64,000 nucleotides of DNA from Cynocephalus volans (Eukaryota; Chordata; Mammalia; Dermoptera; Cynocephalidae). Where the stretch lies: assembly GCF_027409185.1 (NCBI RefSeq), contig NC_084461.1, positions 187,648,001 to 187,712,000 of the forward strand, given 5' to 3'. The notes under the pieces were generated by a model, which made no database searches, was not told the DNA's origin, and saw nothing but the letters and a program-made list of their open reading frames with translations. Shown here in pieces: positions 38,941-62,760 of this stretch. The position numbers and the translations under genes were made by a program. The stretch's first letter is position 1, and each line of letters begins with the position of its first letter.

Positions 38941-40191
38941 TACTTTGTCCATCCTGTGTCTCTGCAGCCTCCCAACTAATACATCTCTGGGTGTAAGACA
39001 TCATTGTGTCATTCCATTTGCAGGGACAGTGGGATGGAAGAAAAGTCTTCTGAAATCACTGGGGGACCAGCTTCCTGGAGCAAGGTTTTTTGGACTCCCT
39101 TTATTGCACCCTCCCCTGCCCGTCCTCGAGAATCATAGCTCCCCTGCTAAGCCCATTGCCCCCTGGGTCAGCCCACAGTATTTTTAGGGGCAAGTGTGAT
39201 TTTTCAGGGACAGTGTAGATTTTATTCAGTTCCATTCTTTTCAATCATGATGACTCATTAAATGTAGATCTCCAGGTGATTTTATTGGTATATATTTTGT
39301 GAGGCTTTTTCCAGGTAAGTAAATCCACACAGTAGAGAAAACCTTACCAGCCAGAGTGCCACAACCCTGTGGCCACACCTGGAGTCAGCCCAGTGTCTCC
39401 TGATAGCTTTGCTAGGAGTGTCCACCGAGGAAGAAGAAATCAAGCCACAGGAAAGCTGAGCTGGGAGGAAGCCCAGAGAAGATAAGCTCCTCTGTCCCTG
39501 CCAGATTACAGACTGGGACGTGGAGTGCGGAAAGGAAGTGAGAACGTGGTCTTTTTGGAGCATTCACTGGGGGCTGAGCTGTGTGCTGGGCACTTTCATA
39601 TAGAAGAGCGACTATCCCTCCACCCTCTAGGTAGGTCCTGGTGGCTCCGTTTTACAGATGAGAAAATCAAGGTTCAAGGTCCCCTGGGCTCTATATATTT
39701 TCCCCACAAATCACTAATTCCAAACTTTCATGCCTCCCTCATGCTGGTAAATTTTGTCCATTTTCTTGTGGAGTAGAGTCCACCTTCTCAGGAGATTATG
39801 GCATGGAAATGATTTCCAAATGGTTTTGCTCTCTGAAAAATAAGATTTTGAATTATTATTTTTTCTTTCTTTCCTGATTGGTCTCCTTCCTCCACAAAAG
39901 AAAGTAAAAGGCATTTTTAAAATGAGGTGAGTGCTGTTAGATTTCCTAAGGAAGACGTCTGGTTCCTGCATTCCCTGTAGGGATGATGGTGATCAAAATA
40001 GGAAAGAGATTATTTTAGCTGCCAGCATTTTCAGTTTCGGTCGTGTTTGTAGTATTGCTGCTGATTTTTTTTTTTTTTTCAATTATGAAACATTTTAAAC
40101 ATAGAGAAAAGCCAAAGTTTCGTTTTGCTTTGTTTTTTCATTGGCTTGTTTTGGGGGAGGTTGGAGGGAGGCCCAGAAGGTGACGGAAACT

Positions 40192-40208
40192 GGGCAGAGG
40201 AGGGCGCT
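40192..40208 (+). promoter_or_regulatory. CTCF-like motif, CAMKK2 intron 1 (weaker)
   Basis: The sequence gcagaggagggcgctg fits the AGRGGGCGCT part of the CTCF consensus on the plus strand. Confidence 0.35.
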
Positions 40209-41424
40209 GCTCTGTACTTAGCCCTGGCTCTGGTACCTCCCTGATCATTTGCTCAACTCTTTTGTGGGGCTGGTGACAAGCTCTGCCCTGGGGAACTGAG
40301 GAACACTGGGATTTGGTCCCTGTTCCCAAGGAGCTCCCAGTTGAGTGGTCTGTGAACTGTTGGGGAGCCCTTTGGAAAAGATGAACAATTCTAGGATCCT
40401 TTTTCTTTTGAAAAGGAGAGAAAGAAAATGAGAAGATTCTGTTGTGCCCCCAGCCCCACCCCATCCTGAACGCTGCGGAGCAACTATTTTTATGTTGCCT
40501 CTTTTTATCCTGGTGGCTTCTGTAAATAGTTGAGAGATGGCAGTTGCAGAGATAAAAATGCTATTTCAAACCTGGGAAGGGAGATGGATGGTCCCCTGAG
40601 GAAATGGGGGTGGGGTGTGGGGAGGCCAAGGTCTTGCCCCTCTGCCCACGTGGCTTGGGCATGAGGTAGGAACCAAGTGGGTGGGAACGGGCCTTGTGAG
40701 TGATGCCTGTGATGTGTCTGTTCAGAAGTTTAAATGGGGAACCAGTGGTTTGGGTGTGGGAGGCAGGACGTAGGAGGGGAGAACATTCCCTTTTTTGTTT
40801 TTTAAAGGTGCATTGTGGGTATTGCCTTCAGGGCCTTTGGAAGAGAAAGATTTTATTTGAGTTCATTCTAGACAATTCTCCCGCCCTCTGGGACAGGTGT
40901 GGGGGACACAGTGGGCCCCATAGAGGCCCACGCCCTCTCTACCCCTCAGCTGGGTGGTTTGTGTTGGAGGCTGGGGAGGGACAGGGGCTGAGGGTGGGCA
41001 AGGCACAGAGCTGACGGGCATTCGAGCTGGCCCCTCTACCTGTGATTTGTTGAGGTGCATAACGTTGGAGCAGGAGTCCTGTTCTTTTTATTGCAAATTG
41101 AAATTCCAGTTATTTCCCTAACTCTTCCTTTGGGTTCAGTGAAAAATTGGGAGAGATTCAGTGGCAGAAGAGGAAGGAAGTGAGATGGTTCCTACCTCCC
41201 ATTTCCAAATGCCTCCCCTAAACACCCGCCCACGCTCTCCCTCACGTGCATGACTCCTCGCTCTGCAAAGCTGCTGCCACCAGTGTACACTTTGCTTTAG
41301 TTTCCTATGTGATCGGGGCCATTCTTTTAATGATCATTGACTGAACAATAGCTGCCTAAGAACTTTTAAGACAGTTTATGGTGGCGATCCTGGGACATTG
41401 GGCCTGTTTAATAAGCATTTGCAC

Positions 41425-41545
41425 CTAGGCCCTCCCAAAGCACTCACTAGCTGGATGATCGTGGGAAAGCCACTCAGGCACTCTCTGCCTCAGTTTCATC
41501 ACTGGTGAAACAGGGATAATAACAGCACCCAACTGTTGGGAAAAT
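41425..41545 (+). repeat. MIR element, sense
   Basis: 'ctagctggatgatcgtggga', 'tctgcctcagtttcatcact' and 'gaaacagggataataacagc' are the sense MIR core. Confidence 0.75.
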
Positions 41546-41615
41546 AGAATAATCTGGTCAGGGCCCTCGCCTTGGGTCCAGTTGGGTGTGGTTTTAGCAC
41601 ATCCATTGTAAGCAA

Positions 41616-41822
<207 letters not shown>

Positions 41823-42143
41823 AGTTGGTCCGGATGTGCGCCAATGTATGTTTTTGGTTTTGTTGCTATTCTTGTGTTGAGAGAGAGGGAGAGTGTTTTA
41901 GTGAAGCAGGCAGGTGGGTGTCTGCCTGGTGCAGCCATGCTTCCTAAACTATGGCTTCCAAGGACCTTTTGGCCGGTTACCTAGCTCATAGACCTGTGTG
42001 AAGGGGTTTGGTTAGCCAGCCTGGCATAGGAAGGGTTTGTGACCCAGTCTGTGAATGGGTTTGAGGGGTCTGGGAGCTCCAGACCCAGCCCTAGCTCAAC
42101 AATCAGCCCAGTTGGTGCAGGGTTACCAGCAGGTAAAAGAGCC

Positions 42144-42265
42144 CGACAACTGGTGTGGTCGCCTAGCTGGAGCACCACAACTGGTGTAGTGGTGGTCACC
42201 TAGCTTTACAATTGGCGTCAGGGGCAGGATTAAGAGCACTGCAATTGGCGATGTCGATAGGATTC
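42144..42265. repeat. Degenerate 32-bp tandem repeat
   Basis: The head '(a/g)caa(c/t)tgg(t/c)g' recurs at 42146, 42177, 42208 and 42241 with about 32-bp spacing. The first two units also share 'cctagct'. Not assigned to a known family. Confidence 0.5.
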
Positions 42266-42284
42266 CGACATTAGCCATGGGTCA

Positions 42285-42375
42285 CACTAACTCATAATGT
42301 TGTTGTGACAATTAAATGGGATGATAGAGGCTTAAAATAGTTCCAGCCACTAAAGAAGGCTAGCCATCAGTATTA
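42285..42375 (+). repeat. MIR 3' part, sense
   Basis: 'tgttgttgtgacaattaaat' and 'gggatgatagaggcttaaaa' follow the sense MIR 3' half. Confidence 0.6.
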
Positions 42376-42689
42376 TTGCCGCAGAAGTTACTATGGCTGG
42401 TGCTACGATGATGAGATTCTGGTGTTGAGAGAGCTACTCAGTTTATTCCCCTCTTCCTGTTCATCAGCCTTCCCCTTCTCCATCCTTGATTTTTTTTTTT
42501 AAGATTAAAAAAAAAAGATTTTGGAAGTGCTGGTTTCCACCTGACTATTAAGGCGAAGGCTGTCTAGGTTGTCAGGGGACTTGGAGCTGCCTGGCAGTTT
42601 GGCCTAGATGAGACCCTTAGGGTGTAAGGAGCTAAACATCTGTAGGCTGCTTAGTGGAGAAGCTTTGCTGTCAATCAGCTCTGTCATTT

Positions 42690-43190
42690 GTAAGTCAGGA
42701 CCCTTGATTGTAAGTGACAGAAAACCAATCACAAATTGGCTTAAGCAAAAATGGAAATGTATTGGCTCATGTAGATAAAAACTCCTGGGGTATGTTGGCA
42801 TCAGGCATGGCTTGATCCTGGTGCTCAATGTCTCCAACCTGAGTTCTCTTTATGTTGCCTGTCTTCTCTCTTGGTGGACTTCATTCTGAGGCAGAGTTCT
42901 CCTCGGCCCCTGGTAACTCCAGGAGTATATTTTCAGAGCTCTAAGTTCAACAGAGAGAGGTATATACTCTCTTCTCAACACTTCCACAAAATTCCAGAAT
43001 AAGACCTGGTAGACTGACTTGGATCACACATCTGCTCTTGAATCAATCACTTGACAGAGCATTTGAAGACCAACTGGCCAGGCTTGAGTCATATGGGAAT
43101 CCCCAAAGCTGATGATGGGGTCAGCTCCGTAGGGCTACCTCTCACATGGAGGGATCGGTTCCCAGACATAAATTGGGCTGCTATTAGTAG
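42690..43190. repeat. Ancient interspersed repeat, class uncertain
   Basis: 'ttgtaagtgacagaaaacca', 'ttggcttaagcaaaaatgga' and 'ggcatcaggcatggcttgat' are phrases I know from a widespread mammalian repeat. A related 3' part appears at 52690-52820 ('cacgtggccactcctagctg'). I cannot name the family with confidence. Confidence 0.4.
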
Positions 43191-44465
43191 ACTAAGGGAA
43201 CATAGATTCTAGGTCAGCTGAAGAAAGCTTCTGACCTTCTGAGGAGCCTTGGGATGGGTGAAATTAACAACGACCTCTAGCCATTATTTACTGAGTGCCA
43301 TCAGTGTCCTAGAAAGTTGAAGGCCCTGGAGTTCAGCAGTAAACAAGAAAGGCAAAACCAGGGCTCTCCCGAGTTAGTCACATCAGTGTCTCTGTGCCCA
43401 AATCCTGTGCATTTCTTTTTTGAGCACTTTGAGACATGTGCCTTTGCGCTCTTCCCTCTCAAACACAGGTCACACAGGTCAAGGTCCCAGGAAGGCAGAT
43501 GAATGGGCTACGTGCTCCTCTTTGTTAGAGACTTTGACCCGGCCTGACTTTATTCAGGTTGCGGTACATGGCCATTGCCAGGCTGTGCCTGTCATTTTTT
43601 GTCCCTTCCTGAGAAACTCAGGCCACTTTTAGCTCTCCCTGACTTTAAGTCACTGCCTGACTTTGGGCAGTAAATCTTTCTGAGCCCTTGTTTTCACTGG
43701 TGAGATGAAACAGTTGGAGCAGGTGACCACTGATGTGTGCCCCTTTTAGTACTAACGTCCAGTGACTCTCAGAGCAGGAGCTGTAGACTCAGATACCTGC
43801 AGGGGTGAGGTATGGTCATGAGATGTGGGAAAAGGGGAGGTTGTGGAATACAGCACTCATCCTCTCCTTAGCTTTGGGGAGGCAGTGGGGAGTGGCGAGG
43901 ACTGTGGCCTGCCAGTGAGTGTATCCCCTACTCAGAGCTGTGGCGAGTTGTTGCTAGGATGGAACGCAGGCCCAGTGCTATCAGAGTGTCCAGTTCTTCA
44001 AGAGATTCTGGAAATTTTTATTTTTGTCTGATATCTCCTGGTTCTGAAATGTTGGCATCTCATTCAAATAGTTTTAAACATGATGTAGGCCAAGCAAAAC
44101 ACATTGGTGGCCAGATGTCACCCAAGAGTCACCATTCGCAACCTTTTTGCTCTAGGGACTGTGAAGGGGGTGGTGTCTGTGGACTCTAAAGCCAGAGATG
44201 TCGCTACTGCCATCTGACAAGGGAGGGTTTTTGTCTTTGGGACCCAACAGTTTCAGTGCCCCCAAAGTAGAGTGTTCAAGGAGAGAGTCATAAGAGTTGG
44301 TGTCTCTGGATCTGATGAGACTATTTAGCTGGACCAAGACCCCAAATCTGGAATATTCCAGCACTGTCTCAGCTAGTGTGGCGAGCGTCTCAGATCTCCT
44401 CCTCAAGCTTTGGGAAATGCCTCCAGGGCAGCCAGCTTCTCTGAACCTTGCTGGCTAGGTGGGGT

Positions 44466-44925
44466 GTTGTATTATTTTCTTAGGGCTGTCATGACAAAGT
44501 ACTGCCAACCAGGTGGCTTAAACAACAGAAATATATCGTCTCAGAGTTCTGGAGGCCAGAAGTCCAAGATCGAAGTCTTGGCAGGGTTGGTTTCCTTCTG
44601 AGGCTCTGGGGGCGAATGTTCCAGGCCTCACTTCTAGCTTCTGGTGGTTGCTGGCAATCCTTGGTATTCCTTGGCTTGTAGAATCATCACACCCCGTCTC
44701 TGCCTCCATCATCATATTCCCTGTGGGTGTGTCTTGTCTCTGTGTCCAAATTTCCCCTTTTTATAAGGACACCAGGGATGGTATTGGATTAGGGCCCACC
44801 TTAATGACTTCTTTAACCTTTCTCTAAAAGACCTGTCTCCAAATAAGGCCACCTTCTGAGGTGCTGATTGTTAGGACTCCAACATAGCTTTTTTGGGGGA
44901 CACAATTCAATCCACAGCAGGAGTG
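44466..44925 (-). mobile_element. MLT1-type MaLR solo LTR, antisense
   Basis: 'aggtggcttaaacaacagaa', 'agttctggaggccagaagtc', 'cttataaggacaccagggat' and a final 'gggggacacaattcaatcca' follow the antisense MLT1 LTR. It is an old non-coding remnant. Confidence 0.8.
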
Positions 44926-45079
44926 AGTAGGGTCCCTGTAGCTTTGCCCTGGGCCCCCCCTCTGCTCTCCTCATCGGCTCCTCACCAGCCTGCCTACTCC
45001 CCCCTCAATCCCAGTCACAAGCTCTAGTCCCCGACTTTCTTTCTGTTCCCTGGACTCTCCCACCTCTGTCCTGCCACGG

Positions 45080-45395
45080 GGCCTTCTCGGAAGCTGGTTC
45101 CTCCACTGAGACCTTGATCCCTCAGCACCTTCTCACTCTGGAGGTCTCAGCCTAAATATAATTTCAGCAGGAGAGGCCTTTCTTGACCCTGCCTTCCCTT
45201 TCAGTCCTAAAGTGGGCCTTGCTATTGTGCTCTTCTCTCACATTCTGGTTTTCTTCCCCAGTCTGTGTTTACAGATTCACTTGTGTGCCTACTTTTAAAT
45301 GGTTGTCTTCCTCACTTACTGGTCTCTTGAGGACAGAGACCCTGTCTGTTTTGTTTACCTAGCACATAATTACATGTTGAGAGAACAAATGAATG
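45080..45395 (+). repeat. L2 3' end, sense
   Basis: 'ggagaggcctttcttgaccc', 'tctcttgaggacagagaccc' and 'gagagaacaaatgaatgagt' are sense L2 3' text. Confidence 0.65.
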
Positions 45396-46794
45396 AGTGA
45401 ATTTCCTTTAGGACTTCCCTGGGCCTCAGTTTCCCCATGTGAGATAGGATGTGGCTGGCCGAGCCTGTTATCCCAGGGAGGACATCGATGTCCCTGGCCC
45501 TGGCAGGATTCTTGGAGCTATTTTGGGCACCTTTGTTGTCCCATGGTGCCTGGGACGAGGTAATCTCAGGGGGTTCTGCTCAGGGTGTGTCTCGGGTGTG
45601 GGGGCACATCTCGGGCACAACCACCGGCTTCTTGGCACGCTGAGTGTTGGCAGGTGGCTCTTCCAAAGAGCTGTGCATTTGGTGGGCAGCAGGCACAGGG
45701 TGGAAACGGCCCCTGGGAACTGGGAAAGTGCTTCCTGGAGGCCTGTGCCCCTTGGCTTCCTGGCAGAGGGAGGAGTGATTCCCTTCCTCCTGGCCACAGT
45801 TCTGCATCCATCTGCTCCAGGAAGGGTCTGGTGGCTCACACTGAGTCGCCCTGAGAGAGGGGACAAGCCGGGGGGGGGGAGGCCTTCAGGGGCTGGGCTC
45901 TGCTTGGAGTTCGTGGGGACAGACCCAGGGCCCAGGCTGGAGACCCAGGGGAGCTGATTCTTGGCATGTGGTCAAACCCAAGCAGCTTTGCACAAAGGTC
46001 CTCTTACTCAGACTCCCAAAATTGATGCTTTGCCATCCTTCCCTCGTAGAGGGCCTGTCCTGTTCGATGACCAGGCAGAGAAGTTAGCTCCCTGCTTGGC
46101 ACCTGAGGAGTGCTCAGTTGAGTGTTAGCTGTTGCTGTTTTTATGCTAAACTGTTGTCTTTCTGTACAATTTTTTTCTCCTGAGGAGAGTGTAGGTAGCT
46201 TCCATCAGATCTTTGTAAGGTCTGTGACCCCAACACCATTCAGAACACTGGCCTAGACTCTCAAGGGGTCAGGGGAGAAGTCCTGTGCTTGGACACCTCC
46301 TGTCAATGTATGAGGTGCTGGGGTCTGTGTCCTCTTTCCTCAGTCAGGACACACCTGCCCCTCAGCACAGAGGCCCCTGCCCTCGGTCTGCTCCCCTCCC
46401 TCGTCCAGACCTCAAAGACTGAGGCTCTGTCAGAGGCCGCAAGGGAGGCCCGGACAGACGCCAGCTTGCCAGAGAGACTGATTAAAAGCAGCTCTGCTGG
46501 GGGTGGATGGGTTGGTGTCCTTGGCCTGGAGTGGAGATCGATAAGCAATTGTTTTTCTCTTGGCAAGAAAAGAATATTCTCCATTGACTTTCCCAGGCGC
46601 TGCCAGGCTGAGTTTTCTTTTCAGGAACCCGTGTGGCCTGTCAGAGGCGGCTCTGGGAGGGAGGACGGGCTGCCTGCTCTGGGGGAGGTGGGCCCACGGC
46701 TGTCTTGGACATCAGTCCATCACAGGAATATTCTGGAACACAGCCTGGCTGGTAGTAGGCATTCAACAGGCATTTGTTGAAAGGAGAGCTTTCT

Positions 46795-46965
46795 GAGCAC
46801 TTAACCATGTGCTGGACCTGATTCTGAGTGCTTGGCTCATTTCATCCTCTCATGGCTGTCAGGTGGATGCCCGTTTTCTGGATGAGAAAACTGATGCTGA
46901 GAGAGGCTAAGGTGCTTGTCCAACGTGAGCCAGGATAAGGATGAGCTCAAGTTGTGGAACCTGAG
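46795..46965 (-). repeat. MIR element
   Basis: 'tgagcacttaaccatgtgct' and 'gatgagaaaactgatgctga' follow antisense MIR. Confidence 0.5.
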
Positions 46966-47227
46966 AGGCCCTGCTTTTCCTCTTCCCGGAGATAAGGATC
47001 ATAAAAAGGATATGGCAGCTGGGGCCACGGAGCATATTGAACCTAGGCTGTCTTCCTTCAATGATAGGGAAGCCAAGACCAGGGCACAGTGAATGATTTC
47101 TTTCTCAGATACAGGAGGGGTGGGAGAGAGGGGTGTTCCCTCCCCTGTCTCTCACCCCACGGATCCCATAACACCCTGGGCCTTATCATTGTAACCCCTG
47201 GCATGGCTACAGTTGTTTTCTTTCTTC

Positions 47228-47355
47228 TAAAAATTCATTTTTGGGTTGGCTGGTTAGCTTAGTTGGTTAGTGTGGTGCTGTGCTGATAACACCAAGGTCC
47301 AGGGTTCGATCCCTATTACTGGCCAGCCTCCAAAAAAAGAAAAAGAATAAAAATT
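47228..47355 (+). mobile_element. Monomeric tRNA-Ile-derived SINE, sense
   Basis: 'ggctggttagcttagttggt', 'ctgataacaccaaggtccag' and B box gggttcgatccc are nearly tRNA-Ile. The copy carries an extra 'gtgct' duplication in the anticodon arm. Similar aaaaattcatttttg / aaaaatttatttttg flank it. Confidence 0.9.
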
Positions 47356-47940
47356 TATTTTTGAATGCACATGGGACAAAAGGAAAAGTAAAGTAAGTGT
47401 AGTGAAAAGTACATCTCTCCCACCCTGTCCCCCACCTCTGCAAGCCAGTTATCTTCCCTTAAGACCTCCGCTACCATTTTGTTGTATACCTTTCAGAAAT
47501 ATGCTCTGCACATGCAATCATGCGCGAATGTACGGCTTTTTCTCCCCTACGCCAACAGCAGCATACTGATGCTTTGGTTTTTTCCATGTAACAGTGTGCC
47601 TTGGAGCTAATTCATTATTAGGATGTATAGGGCCGCCTCTTTTAAAGTAAGTGCATGGTTTTCTCATTTTATTTACTCAGTTCTCTGGGGGTGGTCATTT
47701 CTTACCACACACTGCTTAACAATCTCGTATGTACATCATTTTCTACACATAAGGTTGTAGGATAAATACTCAGGTGCAGAATTGCTAAGTCAAAGATATG
47801 GAATTTTGTTAGATATTGGCGAATTTCCCTCCATAAGGATGGTACCAATTCATACTCCCACCAGCAATGTGTGAAAGCATCTGCTTTCCCATAGCCTCAC
47901 CAAAATGTCTTATTATTAAATTTTTCTGTCTTTGCCAAGC
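47345..47940 (-). repeat. Old L1-like fragment, antisense
   Basis: 'tggtaccaattcatactccc', 'accagcaatgtgtgaaagca' and 'ataaatactcaggtgcagaa' resemble the antisense L1 ORF2 end. Confidence 0.6.
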
Positions 47941-47959
47941 TAATAGATGAAAAGAAAGG

Positions 47960-48620
47960 TATTTCATTGTAGTTGTATTATTTTCTTAATTTTGATAAGA
48001 TATACATAACATATAATTTATCATTGTAACCATTTTCAGGTGTACAATGTAGTAGCATTAATGATAGTGTACAACCATCACCACTAGCTGTTTCTAGAAC
48101 ATTTTCATCATCCCAAACAGTAACTCTGCCCCCTTAAACAGTAACTCTCCATTATCCTCTCCCTTTGCCCCTGATAACCTCAAATCTATCCTCTGTCTCT
48201 ATGAATTTACCTATTCTAGGTGTCTCATGTAAGGGAAATCATATGATATTTGTCCTTTAGTGTCTGGCTTATTTCACCAAGCATAAGTTTTAAAAGTTCA
48301 TCCAGTTCTAGCCTGGATCAGTGCTTCATTCCTTTTGATGGCTGAATAATATTCCATTGTATGACAGACTATATTTTTGTTGATCCATTCATCCGTTGAT
48401 GGGCACATAGGCTGTTTCTACCTTTCGGCTATTGTGAATAATGCTGCTATGAACACGAGTGTGCAAATATATCTGTTTGAATACCTGCTTTCAGTTGCTG
48501 AGTCATATGGTAACTATATTTAACTTTTTGAGGAAATACCAAACTTTCATTGTAGTTTGAGTTTGCACTTCTCTTATTATAAATAAGGCTGAGTATCTTG
48601 TCACATGATTGGGTTCTTTG
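47960..48620 (-). repeat. L1 3' end, antisense
   Basis: 'atacataacatataatttat', 'aaatctatcctctgtctcta' and 'ggctgaataatattccattg' are the antisense L1 3' end, adjoining but separate from the preceding L1 piece. Confidence 0.85.
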
Positions 48621-49124
48621 TTGTTCTTTGCCATTTACGAACTCTGTTCATGAATCAGGCTCACGTCAGGGCTGGAATGTTGTGATTATCTCCTTGATGC
48701 CTTTGCCTGCCATATTGCCTGATATAGTAGATGCTCTGTCAATACTTCTGGAAGGACTAGTCCAAGAGGGCTGAGTGACATTTCTCTGCCTCTCAGCCAG
48801 ATCCTCCAGGGAGCCCTGGCTTTCTGCTGCTATCAACACCTTCCTCTCCGTCCTCCCCCCACCACTGTCATCAAGAGATATCAGGTTATTCATTTATAAA
48901 ATCTCTACTGCGCACCCGCTGTTGTCCTGGCACCCAGAGAGACCCTCCATGATGTGGGTGATCAGCACAAAGTGGCTAATGTCCGCATCTGTGGATGTGC
49001 TCAACTGAATTCCAGCGGCGCTTGTGACATTTGTCCAGTAGAATTTGTCAAACACATGAACCAAAGGTTAATAATCTGTCCCTGAGATGGAGAGAATTGA
49101 CTGCCTAAGGGAGTGTGTCAATCT

Positions 49125-49720
49125 TCCTCTTTTTAAAAATTGAAATAAAAGTTCACATAACATAAAATTAACCATCTTAAAGTGTACAGTTCAGGGACAT
49201 TTAGCACATTCACAATGTTGTGCAATCACCACCTCTGTTTAGATCCAAAACATTTTCATCATCTCAAAAGGAGGCCCCTACCCATTAAACAGTTACTTCC
49301 CATTCCTCCCAAATTCTCCATCCCACCCCCCACTGCCCTGTAGTCCTAGGCATCTATTAATCTACTTTCTGTCTCTATGGATTTGTTTTTTCTAGAATTT
49401 CACATAAACAGAATCATACATATGTGACCTTTTGTGACTGGCTTCTTTCACTTAGCATCGTGTGTTCGTGTGTTCGAGGTTCATCCACATTCTGTCAGTC
49501 CTTCATTCCTTTTTATGGTTGAATAATTTTCCATTGTATGGATATGCCACATTGTGTTTATCCATTCATCTGTTGATGGACATGGAGATTGTTTCCTCCT
49601 TTTAGCTCTCAGGAATAGTATAGCTCTGTTTGGGTACAGAATGACTAGAATGGAAGTACTGGCTCACGTGGTAATTCTCTAACTTTTTGAGGAGCCGCTA
49701 AGCTATTCTATGTCAACCTT
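49125..49720 (-). repeat. L1 3' end, antisense
   Basis: 'aaagttcacataacataaaa', 'catctattaatctactttct' and 'atccattcatctgttgatgg' mark another antisense L1 3' end. Confidence 0.85.
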
Positions 49721-50393
49721 TTTGAAGTCATGTTTTGGCTTATGTCCTGGCAGGCACCAGCCAGGAAGACATAGCTGGGGGCTAAAGTAGAGAAGCATTA
49801 AATAATACATATGTCGACCCTGGCTCCTCAGACAGCACAAACGCAGCTGGCTCACACTCTGTTGGTGGCTGTCCTTCCTCTTATGAGACCCCTGAGCCCC
49901 CCTCCTCAGTTGAGAATCATTGGCCTGAGGGCAGGCCAGGAGACCGGACTGCTGTGCGGGTAGCCTTTGCATCAGGAGACCTTAGACAAGTCTCTTTCCC
50001 TCTCTTGGGACTCAGTTTCCCCATTTATAAAATGATTATGCTAGTATGTGGAAGATGTTTTGTAAACTGTAAAGTGTTGTCTCAATCATTGCCGTTGTGA
50101 GGTGATGCAGCCCAGAGGTCGCCAGGTGGAAGGGTTTCATTTGGCTTGCCCAGCATTTAAAACTATTTGAAAAAATTGCTGATAACATCCTTAGGGCTTC
50201 TCTAGAAAAAACTAAAAGGGGAAAACCAGGCAATAGTAGGTCCAGATCTCTGCTGGACAACAATTGGCTTGAGCTGGAAGTAGCTGCCAGTTTTGTAGGG
50301 GGCATGAGTGCTCTATTTGGGGGTTTTCTTATACTTGGTTCCTACAGGAATTGAGTTTGGGAATCCTTGTCGTGATGTGTGAGAAGGGGCTTT

Positions 50394-50585
50394 TAAAATA
50401 AGGAGATGTAGGCTGGCTGATTGTTCACTTAGGAGAGCATGGTGCTGATAACACCAAGGTCAAAAGTTGGGATCCCCAAATTGGCCAGCCTCTCCCCCTC
50501 CCCTGCAAAAAAGTGTGAAATAAAGAGATGCACCCTGTACTGACCAGCCACCAAAAAAAAAAAAAAAAAGTAAAATAAGGAGATG
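50394..50585 (+). mobile_element. Two SINE insertions sharing one target site
   Basis: Three copies of a 15-bp target (taaaataaggagatg at 50394-50408, tgaaataaagagatg at 50516-50530, taaaataaggagatg at 50571-50585) bracket two pieces. The first is a tRNA-Ile-like SINE (50409-50515). The second is a 5'-truncated SINE tail (50531-50570, gtactgaccagccacc plus A17). They end 160 bp before CAMKK2 exon 2. Confidence 0.8.
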
Positions 50586-50799
50586 CAGAGTCACTTTTTT
50601 GTATAGTCTCAGAGATCAGATCACATCATATTTTGCAAGATTTTTTTTTAGGATATCAGCCAGAGGCAGGAATTAAACACCAGCCTGGGCCAAGAGGAAA
50701 GAGCTTCCCTGCCGTCCAGGTGGCTGACCCTTCTTGTCTCTGCAGGTGGTACCGCTGCCGATGGGAGTGACCAGGCGTGTTGGATGAAGTCCATGCACC

Positions 50800-62416
<11,617 letters not shown>

Positions 62417-62684
62417 GTAAGAGAGCCCTTTCCTTCTGCCACCTTTGTTCAGGTGGCTATGCCTGCCACCGTCCAGGGGTCTGCTGCTCCTAGCACCGGC
62501 CACCAAAGACAGCTTCCCCTTTTTGGGTCCAGCTGGGCTCCACAGTGAACCCCAGAGAAGGGCCCACCCCGGCTCAAAGCAGGAGGTGGAAGGGAGTTTT
62601 GTTTTTTAAGTTTTTAAATTTATTTTAATTTTTCTTTTTTCTTTTAGAAGGGAGTTTTTGCTGGGACTTTCTTTGTCTGGATCT

Positions 62685-62760
62685 CCTATTTATTCATTTG
62701 CAAATATTTCTTGAGCACCTACTATATGCCAAGCACCATTCTAGGTGGTACATGGAAAAC
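62685..62760 (-). repeat. L2 fragment
   Basis: 'tcttgagcacctactatatg' and 'ccaagcaccattctaggtgg' are the antisense L2 3' end. 62770-63930 shows no other feature I can name. Confidence 0.6.

Noticed and set aside
45451-45957. 168-codon open frame and its antisense partner in CAMKK2 intron 1
   Set aside because: No recognisable domain, no convincing splice context and GC-rich composition; treated as chance.
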